Part shown: piece after piece, positions 22,466 through 32,925 of the stretch
Layout of the letters: the number at the start of each line of letters is the position of its first letter
How positions within the stretch are numbered: the first letter of the stretch is position 1
Origin: Pleurodeles waltl
Lineage: Eukaryota > Chordata > Amphibia > Caudata > Salamandridae
NCBI RefSeq assembly: GCF_031143425.1
Contig: NC_090442.1
Coordinates: 422,919,776 to 422,983,775 of the forward strand
Direction of reading: 5' to 3'
Length of the DNA: 64,000 nt
Notes under the pieces: model-generated
Database searches by the model: none
Told to the model about the DNA's origin: nothing
Seen by the model: only the letters and a program-made list of their open reading frames with translations
Program-made: the position numbers and the translations under genes

Positions 22466-23055
22466 TCTCCACCCTCTATTTAATCCACCCTCCACCCTCT
22501 GACCAATTACTTTTGTTTACTTTTCTCTTATTTCAAAGACAAAAAAAAAAAACATTGTATACAGAAACCTAATGTAATGATAAAAGCAATCACTGTAAAG
22601 CAATGGAAGTGGATTAACGTATTGATCTTATAAACCTTCAAATCAGACACACCTACAATGAAAAGATTGAAGAAAGTCAGGTTTCCACACGAAAAACAGA
22701 CAGCTAACTGGCAATGTTGCTTAATGAGAACAAGCCATGGGTTAGTTCCAGTGGAAGAATGTAATCAAACAAGTTGACAGAACATCCATGGTACTCTGTA
22801 TTGATCCCATGCAAAACTTGAACCGGAGACGCAAGTTGTGCAAAATGGATCCATTGGTTTTTGTACTTTAAAAGCAGCAGGAACGTTCCACAAAGGTAAT
22901 CAATCAGGTTCAGGTTGGGGGTGCGGTCCCTCCCCCGACCCCACACACAAACAGCCTGAAGGGAGACCACACAGCACACTCATGGTCAGTGGCCAGTCGT
23001 AGTAGGATCTCCAAAAGAAACAAGTATGACTTTTCTTGCAAATAACATGTGTCAT
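22466..23055 (-). other. Polypurine tract and untranslated tail of ERV-L-like element
   Basis: Between dUTPase and LTR. The first 30 bases next to the LTR are pyrimidine-rich on the plus strand and so form the polypurine tract of the minus-strand element. No env-like coding sequence is visible, which agrees with ERV-L elements lacking env. Confidence 0.55.
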
Positions 23056-23641
23056 CTAAAATGTGCTCTCCTTTTTCCTTTCCTTTCCTTGTTTTATAAT
23101 CAGCAGGACATTATTGGGGCCCTTTGCTATAATTTCTGCAGGTTCTGAAGGGCCATTTGGGGGTTCAACCCAAACCTTAGCATTGAGGTTTTTATCTGCT
23201 GCACCACAGCTTCCCTTTCCTTGCACTGTGAGAGGGAATAGGGCAGACTCCTTCCTTACCAAACCTCCATTCACTGCACTTATAACATGTGGGGCAATTC
23301 TGTCTCCAGTCTGTATGAATAAATCAAATTCTCTACTATTTATCAGAATAACTTTGATTTCTTCTTCGTAATCTGCATCAATCACTCCCCTTAAAACCCG
23401 AATACCTTTAAGGATCTAGAAGTAATCAATCCAAAACGCTCTGGAGAATCTGTATTCCAACACCTGTTTCACACAACGCTATGTCTAGGGGTTTTAGTCT
23501 GTAAGCTTGTGAAGCATGTAAGTCCAGACCTGCAGATTCAGGTGTGGCTCTGTAAGGAGCTAACACTCCAGGTTTTATTTCCCAGTTTGTGATGGTATTG
23601 GTGGCCACATGTGGTTGTATTTGCAAAGCTGGAGTTAACAT
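23056..23641 (-). pseudogene. dUTPase domain at the 3' end of pol
   Basis: dUTPases hydrolyse dUTP to keep uracil out of viral DNA. Minus-strand frame 23641-23426 has ATPESAGLDLHAS (motif 1) and DIALCETGVGIQI. Frame 23385-23056 has IDADYEEEIKVILIN (motif 3) and TGDRIAPHVI (motif 4, with Pro-His in place of the usual Gln-Leu), then a Gly-rich tail. The two are in different frames with a break at about 23386-23425, where motif 2 remnants should be close. Position after integrase is the arrangement known from ERV-L elements, unlike the protease-linked dUTPase of betaretroviruses. Confidence 0.78.
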
Positions 23642-24412
23642 TCACATCAGAGTTGTTTCAGCATTTGTCAATGGTCTATTGTTCAGAATCTGGAGGGCTT
23701 CATTTAAATGCTCTATCCAGTTTTTCAAAGTTCCATCAGATAATTTTCGCAATTGAGCTTTCAATAAACCATTCATTCTCTCAATCAGTCCCGAGGCCTG
23801 TGGATAATAAAGAATATGATATATCCAGTCAATATTGTGCTGAGAACAGTAGTGCTGTACCAATTTGTCTTTGAAGTGTGACCTATTGTCACTCTGGATC
23901 TGGAGTGGTACTCCATAGTATAACATTAACAAGTACAGAGTTCTGATAGGATTGTACTGAGTAGCACGTTCGCAAGGGACAGCAATCAAGTATCCAGAAT
24001 AAGTGTCCACGATGGTGCAGGCGTATTGACACCCGCTACTAATCGGTAGTGGCCCAATGTAATCAATTTGCCATATCTGTCCTGGTAACTTTCATCTCCC
24101 CAATTGAACTTTGACTCTTTGTGGGACAGATCTCTGTTGTGTGTGCTGACAAATAGGACATTGTAAAATCAAAGTTTTTATAAAATCTAGGGGAATGTGC
24201 ATCTCTCTAACCTCTGCCCACCTGTAAGTGGCTTTTTCTCCCAGGTGTCCACATTTCTGGTGCGCCCACTTAGCCATCCCCACCAAGTCAGAATTCTGGG
24301 TTGACACTTCTGCCTCTGCACTTTTGTCTTTAACATCTGCAACAGAATTGAACCAGCGTTCTGAGTCAATGGGACAATGAGCATCTATGACTTTACTCTG
24401 TTCTGACATTTC
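23642..24412 (-). pseudogene. pol: Integrase of the ERV-L-like element
   Basis: Minus strand. The N-terminal zinc finger lies in 24409-24092: WAHQKCGHLGE gives the two His, and CPICQ the two Cys. The core in 24010-23642 starts MDTYSGYLIAV (first Asp), then QSDNRSHF (second Asp) and ASGLIERMNG (Glu), so the triad is intact. A frame change separates the two parts near 24015-24090. The C-terminal DNA-binding domain is short or lost before dUTPase. Confidence 0.8.
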
Positions 24413-24419
24413 CTAAATT

Positions 24420-25100
24420 TCCTGCCACAACTCTTTGCTCCTCACCTCCTTTGAATGAATGAACCAGTTATGTGCAAGCCATGTGGAAAGCCAAATGGCT
24501 AATCCATTGGCAGTGAACCAAGAATCAATGTAAAAAATGACACGACTCAGGCAGCTCTTGCTTTAAAGTCTGATACACATTGTACAACTCTGCATATTGG
24601 CTACTTCTTCCTTCTCCTGTGATAGACGACTTTTCAGTAACTGGATTGTATATCACTGCTTTCCATTGTCTTTTAGTATCCACGTATTTAAATAAATCAT
24701 TAGTAAAAACAAACATGCTTTCTATCTTCAAGGGACAAGAATTCAAATGGTACACTCAATTTCACTGGTGACTCTTTTACCTGTGGTACCCCCTGCACCC
24801 TCTCCTCATCCTGTACAGGGGCTTGTGACACCTGTTCATGTAGGGCTGTAGTGCCTGTTGGTCCTACTCGAACCCTGTCTTGTATGTACCAGATCCATTG
24901 TATGATACTAGCCCCTTGTGCATGTCCTATACGGTAAGATTTAGGTGAACTCATTACCCATTGCATGCTTGATATTTCAGGTTTCAGCATTACATTATTA
25001 TAATTTAGTGTGAGTTGCTCAGTATTCACTAGAGCCCAATAACAAGTCAAAAGCTGTTTTTCAAAAGAAGTATAGTGCTCCACAAAGTCAGATAGTTTTC
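24420..25100 (-). pseudogene. pol: RT connection and RNase H of the ERV-L-like element
   Basis: Minus strand. 25083-24770 reads YTSFEKQLLTCYWAL and then LKPEISSMQWVMSSPK and IIQWIWYIQDR, a characteristic RT connection. RNase H follows in another frame: VFTNDLFKY in the place of the catalytic 'TDGS' motif (Asp to Asn), then SSQYAELYNVYQTL (Glu). The rest of RNase H is fragmentary at 24420-24540. Several frameshifts. Confidence 0.72.
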
Positions 25101-25545
25101 TGATCTAAAACCCCAGGGGTGCCCTTGTCCTCCCGTTTCTGCCACGTACTCCAGTTTGCATATTGTCTTTGGACATTTACATCAATGTTTCCCTCTTGCA
25201 CTGCGCACAAATCTGAAGTCTGTTGAATTATTTATTTCATTTGCCAAATCAAAAGCACACAGCTGCTCCTCACTCCATTCAAACTCATGTTTTTTCCTAG
25301 TTACTTTGTACCAAAGGGTTAAGATTTTACTCAGATGAGGGCTGTACTGTCTCCAAAAATCAAAACATTTCATGAAATTCTGTGTCTCTTGCTTAGTGCA
25401 AATAGTAGCAAACTCCAAAATCTTTGGTTTTACCTGCAACAACATCTCTCTATGTTCTTGATTCCACTGGATTCCCAGAAACTGCACATTTTGCGACAGT
25501 ACCTCTGTCTTGTCTGAATTAATTTTACACATCGTACGCAAAAGT
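25100..25545 (-). pseudogene. pol: RT thumb of the ERV-L-like element
   Basis: Minus-strand frame 25541-25182: KINSDKTEVLSQNVQFLGI, then a KQETQNFMKCFDFWRQY segment, then EFEWSEEQLCAFDLA. This is the RT thumb and start of the connection. The palm with the YXDD motif, the protease and most of gag are absent; the sequence beyond 25545 is unrelated to RT. That indicates an internal deletion. Confidence 0.72.
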
Positions 25546-25689
25546 GGTCTGAATATTTTAAAGAATGCACTTCAGCTCCTTCCAAAAACTATGGGCTGCT
25601 CTGCGCACGAAGATCTACGCTCTTCTCACGAGACTCACACTGGCCCCCACCTTTTTTACCCTCCTCATTACTGGAATGTGAAAAGTCAG

Positions 25690-25870
25690 ATTCTCATGTA
25701 ACAGCTTTGTAAATTTCAGTTTTATCTTGCAATGATTTGTTTTGGCTAATTTTCTCACGTAAATTATTATTTTTATATTCTAACTGTTTACATCTCTCGT
25801 GTATTTTCTGTAAGCAGACAAATGTATCCAAACCCTTCTGTCAAGAACAAAAGGGACATCATTCCGTTCA
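25690..25870 (-). pseudogene. Coiled-coil fragment, possibly gag of the ERV-L-like element
   Basis: Minus-strand translation gives LDTFVCLQKIHERCKQLEY followed by a Lys/Asn/Leu heptad-like stretch. Coiled coils are common in some class III Gag N-termini. It sits between the RT thumb remnant and the foamy-like integrase. Family assignment is an inference from position and composition only. Confidence 0.3.
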
Positions 25871-25899
25871 AAAAGCACCTTTCCTAAATATGAAAACTG

Positions 25900-26351
25900 C
25901 TTATGTGCCGATAAAGACTTGCAAATCTTTAATAACAGTCCGAGCGTCAGCCGAGCGTTGTGGCCACACCCATAGAAATCTGGAGCAGGAGTCAACAGCG
26001 ACTAAAATGTATTTGTATGCACTGTCCGGTGTTAGGGGACCACAATGGTCCAAGTACACACAGTGTAAAGGTTTGTTGGAAATTAGGAGGGATGTCTGCG
26101 GTGGGCGTTGACGGTGGAGCCCCTAAAGTGTTGCCAGATGTCACAACAAAGGACATACTGCTTGATATGTTTGTATAGACCTGCCCACAAATAAAAGCTT
26201 GCAATAATGATATTGTAGCCGCCACACCAGCATGGGCAGAGGCAACCCCCTCATGCGCTGCTTTAATCACCTCTGGTCTTGGGTCTTTATTGGGAATTAT
26301 CCGAACCCCTACGCCTGGTATATTTACTTCTGCGTCGAGGAAGCCTCCCAT
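25900..26351 (-). pseudogene. pol: Integrase, N-terminal part, of the foamy-like element
   Basis: Minus strand. Frame 26351-25992 carries AAHEGVASAHAGVAATI (the two His of the zinc finger). Past a frame change comes 'GPL.PNT' around the first catalytic Asp, then VDSCSRFLWVWPQ near 25990-25940. The second Asp and Glu are not present; the sequence stops near 25900 at the junction with the neighbouring ERV-L-like remnant. Confidence 0.6.
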
Positions 26352-26354
26352 TTG

Positions 26355-26960
26355 TTAGGAAAATTTAGCAGGAAATGCTTTTGGAAAGGGCGTGCCTTCA
26401 GCTGTGGCTTTAACGGCAGCCCATATGTCATTGTCAGTTTTTTTTCTAGAACGAGTTACTGCAGCAACAGCAGAAGAGGCTACTGCTGATTTGGCTGTTT
26501 CATCAGCTAGTGTATTTCCAGCAACATGAATTCCAATGCGCTGGTGTCCAACTGTATGCACAACATGGACGTTTGGTAGCGTTTCCTTTACATCCGCTAC
26601 TTCCCCCACAGAAGTCTGTGTTTGATGGTGTTACCTTTAGAATCTCTGAACCCATTCTGGCGCCAGTAATGCAGGTATTCATTGAAGGACTGGACACAAT
26701 AGTATGAATCATAAACAATCAGTTTTAGCTGTGCAGGATCCGTATGTTGCAGTGCCATCACTAGAGCCTTTAGCTCTACCAGCTGTGCTGTGCAGTCCCC
26801 TAGGGTTTGCATGAATGTATGTTGTGGATAAAATGTATTATCCTCCATGTAGTCACTTACGACTGCGCAAACAGTGGAGTATTGATGTTTTGTGCCTATT
26901 GCAGGTTGTTCTGAGCCATCAGTGTACATGACTCTTTGATACCGATCAATAGGCAATGTA
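26355..26960 (-). pseudogene. pol: RNase H of the foamy-like element
   Basis: Minus strand. Frame 26956-26597 has VMYTDGSEQ (Asp), LVELKALVMAL (Glu), IVYDSYYCVQSFN (Asp) and YWRQNGFRDSKGN. Frame 26609-26355 has HTVGHQRIGIHVAGNTLADE with the late catalytic Asp. All four acidic residues are present, in two frames. The basic segment after SFN with YW..NGF is of the foamy-virus type. One frameshift lies near 26600. Confidence 0.72.
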
Positions 26961-28140
26961 TTTGCCGGAACTGGGTATTATAGTTCACATTGCAAATATT
27001 CTTCAGTTTGTAATTTTGGGTCAAAAATGTAGTCGACATCAGTGGGTGTCAAAGTGTTGCCCATTGAATCCAACTTGGATGTAATGCTTTAGCGTTTGGA
27101 ACACTGACTTTGGTAACAGCCTCAAGGGCTCGAATTGGACATATGACAATAATGTGTTTCCCCTGGGCCAGTGGTCTTTTTTAATGACGGCCATCTGAAC
27201 AGCAGTGAGAATTTTCTCAGTGGGAGCAAAACGTTGCTCTGCTATAGAGTACAAATGTAATTGATATGCAATGAGGACTGTCTCACCCTCATTGAAAGTT
27301 ACATAGGGGAAACCAATAGCACCAGCAATTACTCTGATGGCCAGATGTTTTTTTATTGTCCCTTGTGTATAGGTGTTGTGCTGCAAGCATGTCTATTTGC
27401 AAAGCTCTGAAAATGTGTATGTGTTCGACTGTCCAAAATTTACTGAAATAGTCAGGATGTATTAGGTCATATAAAGGTTTTATACGTGATGCCTAGTCTG
27501 GAATGTAAGTTCTGCCAAAATTTAGGAAACCCAATAGGGATTGGAGTTTTTTTTAAATGGGATTTGGAGGTTGTAACTGCACACATTTTTCCAAGAATTG
27601 TGGCGCTAGGCTCTTTCCTTCACTTGATAGCTCATATCCCAAAAACATGACGCTAAAGAAGGATATTTTATTATTATTATTTTTTTTAATTTAATTTATA
27701 GCCAAATTCAGCAAATCCTACAACAATGCTGGCTACCCGTCTTAGATGTTACAGTAATTCATTATCCGTGGGATAGATATCATCTACATAGGACAATGCT
27801 TCAGGGTTAGTGTCGTACAATATTGAAGTTACACGAGCCGCAAACAGTCCTGGACTGTTCTTTTACCCCTGGGGTAAACAACAGAATTTTTCCTGGGAGC
27901 CTAGTGCGCTGAAACTTGTTAGGTCTCTACTCTCAGGTGCTATATTTTGGCAGAAGAAACCATTGGAAATATCCAGGGTTATTTTGTATTTTTTGTGCAG
28001 TATGTTGTTCATAAGTGCCGTGCTCTGAGAGTTTTGTATACCATATGTGCATGTATGACTATTTAAATGCCTGTAGTCTAAGACTATTCTGTACGAATGG
28101 TCCGGTATAGCTTCTGGGAATTAAGGATTATTCATAGCTG
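26960..28140 (-). pseudogene. pol: Reverse transcriptase of the foamy-like element
   Basis: Minus strand, in several frames. In order: end of the N-terminal region at 28140 (SAMNNP), LDISNGFFCQN with the first catalytic Asp (about 27965-27990), an SFSALGSQEKFCCLPQG stretch (about 27870-27910), then YVDDIYPT at about 27775-27800 and the connection YSIAEQRFAPTEKIL (27255-27210). The YVDDIY active site is typical of foamy-like RT. A stop and several frame changes are present. A T-rich run at 27660-27705 interrupts the thumb. Confidence 0.65.
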
Positions 28141-28657
28141 AGACAAGGGGTTTGATTACGCCCTTGTACGGTAGTTGTGTGAGGATTTCTCTCACGAGTG
28201 CTTTAGCATCATGTTTTATTGGATACTGTGGTTGAGATTGGGGTTGATTTTTAATTGGAATTACATGATAGGGGGAATCTTTATCCCACCCTACATGGTT
28301 GCGATAGAACGCGGGTGCCTGCGCTAATGCCCAATCGATGGCGTAGGATTCTGTGAGCTCATCGGGAACAAGAGGCGAGAAGGAAGGTTTGATAATATCT
28401 TTCCCATATGGGCAAGTATGGACAAATTCAGGCGGCCAATCCCTTTCGGCCAGTAGAATATCATATATGCTTATGACGCGGTCCCAAAAGATTGCGTCTA
28501 TTGTGCGTTCAGTGTCTCCTAACTGTAACATTACTTTGTACACCCTATCAGGCATGGAGACAGGCATGTCTGCCATTTCAACTTGTAAGAAGTCATCAGT
28601 TGCTTTCACCTCCAGATGCTCTTGAAGATTCCGGCAAAATATTGTGACCTCTTCCAC
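28121..28657 (-). pseudogene. pol: Protease end and RT start of the foamy-like element
   Basis: One open minus-strand frame of 178 residues. The first part resembles the second half of a retroviral aspartic protease, ending in ISIYDILLAERDW. The canonical DTG triplet is not in this frame and may lie upstream or be lost. The second part is the RT N-terminus with YHVIPIKNQPQSQPQYPIKH and EILTQLPYKGVIKP. Pro and RT in the same frame fits a Pro-Pol polyprotein. Confidence 0.62.
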
Positions 28658-28659
28658 GC

Positions 28660-29695
28660 TGTCTAGGAGCTCTAGTGCTCTTCAATAGAGCCCTCTTCTT
28701 CAGTGACATGACGAATCACAACTGCTGCCACTTTCTTCTTTTTGAATTGGGGTTTTTGTTGGGAAAGTATCTCTTCTTTTTTAACAGAAACTTCTGTAGA
28801 GTGTTGTGATTCCTGCCATGGTTTCACGTACTCAGTTCTTTGCTCTGACTTCCCACCTCTCTCACTGCTTTTTTCCGGTGAGTCCTGAAAGGAACGAGAT
28901 TAGCGTGTATCAATATACTGATATTTGTCAGGCGTTTTTACATTATATCTATTTCTGAGATTATATGTATTCTGTGGGGTCTCCGTATGCGGAGATTCTC
29001 ACCTTTCTTTTTTAGGTGTTTGTTTTTTATCCTAGCATTTTTTAGAACTCTCAGAAGCTTGCTTGGTAGAATCTTTCTTAGATTTACCCTGAAACTGTGG
29101 TTTTGTGGGTCTGGCCCCCAGACTATCTCGACTAAAACTAGAGTAGGTCTCCGCGATAATCTGTGGCAGCTCGTGTTCTTGATCCTGCGGAGGAACGTCC
29201 CAGATGCGCATGCGCACTGCTAATGCAACTGCTTCCCCTTTAAGGTTACTTAATATGATTGAAGATACAGTGGCAAAATTGCCCATAAGTTTCATCCCCA
29301 AGTCCAAGGCTGGGGCAGCCTGTATTCATCTTGAATTTATTTTAACACTTCCAGTAAATTTGCAAGTGTTGGTGTACCGTGTGGGGTAGTATAGAGTGTG
29401 GCAAATACCGTGCCCCATGCATTGTAGTTATCTACTGTTGGAACCATCCCAAATGGCAAGCACATAGTTAATATTCTATGCTTATCCTGGGGTCCCGTAT
29501 GGGGAAATACTGCTTCCAGTGCATTTATTTTTGGAGGTAACCAAAATGGAATCTCTTCTCATTTGGCGGGTACTTTACCCATGATCTAATGTACAGTCAC
29601 AGGATTTATGCCGGCGTTACTGCATGTGGTTGCGCCGGGCAGCATGTGCTGGGTTTGTATTTAATGTTTGCATTACAAACTATACTAATTGTCTG
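28660..29695 (-). pseudogene. gag: Gag, capsid and C-terminal part, of the foamy-like element
   Basis: Minus strand. From about 29560: EIPFWLPPKINALEAVFPHTG, LTMCLPFGMVPTVDNYNAW, TLANLLEVLK. Then frame 29307-29032: LGMKLMGNFATVSSIILSN, LKGEAVALAVRMRIW, and a basic C-terminus (GKSKKDSTKQ). The pattern is that of a capsid followed by a basic nucleic-acid binding tail. No CCHC zinc knuckle is seen. Below 29030 the frame is broken and Lys/Glu-rich. A Tc1/mariner element cuts it at 29697. Confidence 0.55.
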
Positions 29696-29697
29696 TA
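29696..29697. repeat. TA target site duplication, left
   Basis: TA here and at 31260-31261 flank the Tc1/mariner element, as expected for this superfamily. Confidence 0.92.
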
Positions 29698-29722
29698 CAG
29701 GGAGTGCAGAATTATTAGGCAA
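29698..29722 (+). repeat. Outer terminal inverted repeat, left
   Basis: 25 bp, identical to the inverted sequence at 31235-31259. Contains the core TTATTAGGCAA that recurs in the inner repeats. Confidence 0.9.
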
Positions 29723-29915
29723 ATGAGTATTTTGACCACATCATCCTCTTTATGCATGTTGTCTTACTCCAAGCTGTATAGGCTCGAAAGCCTACTACCA
29801 ATTAAGCATATTAGGTGATGTGCATCTCTGTAATGAGAAGGGGTGTGGTCTAATGACATCAACACCCTATATCAGGTGTGCATAATTATTAGGCAACTTC
29901 CTTTCCTTTGGCAAA

Positions 29916-30932
29916 ATGGGTCTAAAGAAGGACTTGACAGGCTCAGAAAAGTCAAAAATAGTGAGATATCTTGCAGAGGGATGCAGCACTCTTAAAATTG
30001 CAAAGCTTCTGAAGCGTGATCATCGAACAATCAAGCGTTTCATTCAAAATAGTCAACAGGGTCGCAAGAAGCGTGTGGAAAAACCAAGGCGCAAAATAAC
30101 TGCCCATGAACTGAGAAAAGTCAAGCGTGCAGCTGCCACGATGCCACTTGCCACCAGTTTGGCCATATTTCAGAGCTGCAACATCACTGGAGTGCCCAAA
30201 AGCACAAGGTGTGCAATACTCAGAGACATGGCCAAGGTAAGAAAGGCTGAAAGACGACCACCACTGAACAAGACACACAAGCTGAAACGTCAAGACTGGG
30301 CCAAGAAATATCTCAAGACTGATTTTTCTAAGGTTTTATGGACTGATGAAATGAGAGTGAGTCTTGATGGGCCAGATGGATGGGCCCGTGGCTGGATTGG
30401 TAAAGGGCAGAGAGCTCCAGTCCGACTCAGACGCCAGCAAGGTGGAGGTGGAGTACTGGTTTGGGCTGGTATCATCAAAGATGAGCTTGTGGGGCCTTTT
30501 CGGGTTGAGGATGGAGTCAAGCTCATCTCCCAGTCCTACTGCCAGTTCCTGGAAGACACCTTCTTCAAGCAGTGGTACAGGAAGAAGTCTGCATCCTTCA
30601 AGAAAAACATGATTTTCATGCAGGACAATGCTCCATCACACGCGTCCAAGTACTCCACAGCGTGGCTGGCAAGAAAGGGTATAAAAGAAGGAAATCTAAT
30701 GACATGGCCTCCTTGTTCACCTGATCTGAACCCCATTGAGAACCTGTGGTCCATCATCAAATGTGAGATTTACAAGGAGGGAAAACAGTACACCTCTCTG
30801 AACAGTGTCTGGGAGGCTGTGGTTGCTGCTGCACGCAATGTTGATGGTGAACAGATCAAAACACTGACAGAATCCATGGATGGCAGGCTTTTGAGTGTCC
30901 TTGCAAAGAAAGGTGGCTATATTGGTCACTGA
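29916..30932 (+). CDS. Tc1/mariner transposase, DD37E
   Basis: 338 residues, ATG to TGA, no internal stop. The protein cuts and pastes its own element. The N-terminus has a first helix-turn-helix (SEKSKIVRYLAEG to RTIKRFI) that binds the inverted repeats. A basic GRKKRVEKPRRK stretch acts as AT-hook or nuclear signal. A second helix-turn-helix follows (about residues 68-110). The catalytic triad is Asp144 (LWTDEM), Asp237 (MQDNAPSH) and Glu275 (NPIENLW), with 37 residues between the last two, compared with 34 in classical Tc1. Length is normal for the family. The start is the first ATG, just after the inner repeat. All visible features needed for activity are present. Confidence 0.95.
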   Translation: MGLKKDLTGSEKSKIVRYLAEGCSTLKIAKLLKRDHRTIKRFIQNSQQGRKKRVEKPRRKITAHELRKVKRAAATMPLATSLAIFQSCNITGVPKSTRCAILRDMAKVRKAERRPPLNKTHKLKRQDWAKKYLKTDFSKVLWTDEMRVSLDGPDGWARGWIGKGQRAPVRLRRQQGGGGVLVWAGIIKDELVGPFRVEDGVKLISQSYCQFLEDTFFKQWYRKKSASFKKNMIFMQDNAPSHASKYSTAWLARKGIKEGNLMTWPPCSPDLNPIENLWSIIKCEIYKEGKQYTSLNSVWEAVVAAARNVDGEQIKTLTESMDGRLLSVLAKKGGYIGH

Positions 30933-31234
30933 TTTGTTTTTGTTTTGTTTTTGAATGTCAGAAATGTATATTTGTGAATGTTGAGATGTTATATTGGTTT
31001 CACTGGTAATAATAAATAATTGAAATGGGTATATATTTTTTTTTGTTAAGTTGCCTAATAATTATGCACAGTAATAGTCACCTGCACACACAGATATCCC
31101 CCTAACATAGCTAAAACTAAAAACAAACTAAAAACTACTTCCAAAAATATTCAGCTTTGATATTAATGAGTTTTTTGGGTTCATTGAGAACATGGTTGTT
31201 GTTCAATAATAAAATTAATCCTCAAAAATACAAC

Positions 31235-31259
31235 TTGCCTAATAATTCTGCACTCCCTG
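31235..31259 (-). repeat. Outer terminal inverted repeat, right
   Basis: Perfect inverted match to 29698-29722. The matching inner repeat lies about 170-190 bp inside. Confidence 0.9.
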
Positions 31260-31261
31260 TA

Positions 31262-31924
31262 TATTGCCATAAGCTCAGCATAAAAGCGACAGTCATCAGC
31301 TACAGTCAAGGTTTCTGTAGCAGGGTGCGGTGTATATGGGGCCAATAAAGGCCAGCTATGACCATCATTACTTAGAGAACCTAACCTAACATGTAGAATT
31401 GTATGGGGTAGGACACCATCAAGCCAATTATTATGGTCTTGATAAGATAGAGGTATTTCTAACTATGCATATGCTCTGTATTGTGCAGGTATGTTTGCAG
31501 GTGTATAGTGATGAAATGTGTTTGTGTTCCCATCAGCTGCTGGAAATGTGGCCCAAGAATAGAACATTTCTGTTCTATAGGCTGGATGAGCCTCAATGAC
31601 AAATGTAACTGGACCCCCCTTGGCCGTTAGGCCATGTGCCAATAAATGTGCAGCAAGGGGTGGTCACATATTGACTGCAATTGCTACTTGTTGTGGGTTT
31701 GTCATGATGAATGGTACATTTTGGCCAGAGATAAGCACACCAAATGGGAATTATCCTTTTAGAGTTCAAGCTTGAACAACCTACAAGGTTAGTTAGGTAC
31801 TCCCTACTTAGCTGAGGAGGGGAAAAATCCTCAATAGCCCAGACGTCTCCGTATATTGTACTGCGATGTCTTTCCATGTAGTGAGACAGAGATAATCAGG
31901 AGGACCCGAAAATGAGTGCCTGAC
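31262..31924 (-). pseudogene. gag: Gag N-terminal region of the foamy-like element (degraded)
   Basis: Lies between the DD37E element and the primer binding site, so it should hold the 5' part of gag and a short leader. Minus-strand translation is broken by many stops. I can only say that readable pieces are hydrophobic and His/Trp-rich, and no motif is diagnostic. The assignment rests on position. Confidence 0.4.
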
Positions 31925-31942
31925 CAAAAGTTGGCGGTGCCA
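31925..31942 (-). promoter_or_regulatory. Possible primer binding site, tRNA-Lys-like
   Basis: On the plus strand AAAGTTGGCGGTGCCA ends directly against the LTR. It resembles the 3' end of tRNA-Lys (GTTGGGCGCCA) with small insertions. Foamy viruses use tRNA-Lys, so this agrees with the RT motif. The match is imperfect. Confidence 0.45.
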
Positions 31943-32925
31943 TGTCGTGTAGGGTCTCATTATCCCAATGAGACTACTGGATTAGGGCGGCAGAATCACC
32001 TGCGCAGTGGGGGAATGAGTATGAACCCACTACAGGTGACACCTGTCTGCCTAATACGGGTTTTGTTCTAGCTAACTAGCAGTGCTTCATCTCCGCCCTA
32101 GAGCAGGGATGATTGGGTAACTGAGTGCATGACACAATTGACTACTCAGGGAAATCATGGCCACTCAGATCTCATCCGTTTCTCTCAAATACATTAGTCT
32201 CACGTATGCAAGGACAAGCAGAGGCAGAGTATAGTTCAATAAGGTTTTATTGAAGTAACTGCATCTTAGATAATAAAGCATGTAATGCAACAACGATGAA
32301 GCATGACAGGATTAAAATTGTGACAAGAACAGTAAAGCATAAAAATAATGCTACCATATTGTCACCATGACCGTTAAGAATAGTCCTACCTAAGCTATGT
32401 TAGAGCACAGCATTTTAAGCTCTAATTCTGCCCTTCAGGTTCCCCTGGGAAGACATCATCCCTCAAACCTGAGCAAGAGGCCTGTACTCTACAAAAGCAG
32501 CTGCAACGAAGCACTCAGCAATCAGCATACAGTTGTGGTCATCTGGCTGCAATCTCCCTCTAATGTACATGGGTCAAAGTATGTTTTTATAATAAAACAG
32601 CTGACGTTCCAAGAAAGGATCCCCACGTAAGAGTGTGTATGTCTCTGTGAACATTAGAGACAAAGCGTACCCCATTTTGCTGGCAACCTATCTTACTGCA
32701 TCCTTGAGAAAAGCGCAGAGTGAAAGAAATGTCTAGTTTAAAAACGCAGTGCTGGCCTAGGCAAAGAACAGCTAGATACAGAAATAAAACAAGCCGCAAA
32801 TGTGGCTATTGTTAAAATAATAAAAACAAAGCTGAATAAAATATGTCTATGCTAAAGTGCACAGCGGCAGACCTAGTTTGCTAAACTAACGTGTAAGAAG
32901 CTATAGCTTAAATGGCTACACAACA
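31943..32925 (-). repeat. 5' LTR of the foamy-like element
   Basis: Plus-strand start TGTCGTGTAG and end CTACACAACA form a terminal inverted repeat (9 of 10 bases), a strong boundary signal for an LTR of 983 bp. On the minus strand the R/U5 side holds polyadenylation-like signals (complement of TTTATT around 32240-32270). It is not similar to the LTR at 21574-22465, so the two antisense remnants belong to different families. No second copy is seen in the window. Confidence 0.65.

Larger units (their letters stand above)
29698..31259 (+). mobile_element. Tc1/mariner transposon, DD37E type, apparently intact
   Basis: 1562 bp with inverted ends. The outermost 25 bp are identical (starting CAGGGAGTGCAGAATTATTA). 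A second copy of the core GTGCA(G/T)AATTATTAGGCAA lies about 180 bp inside each end (about 29877 and, inverted, about 31045-31067), giving an IR/DR arrangement like that of Sleeping Beauty-type elements. It encodes one uninterrupted transposase. Spacing and ends suggest the TRT-like DD37E family, from memory only. It is inserted in the foamy-like gag. Confidence 0.93.
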
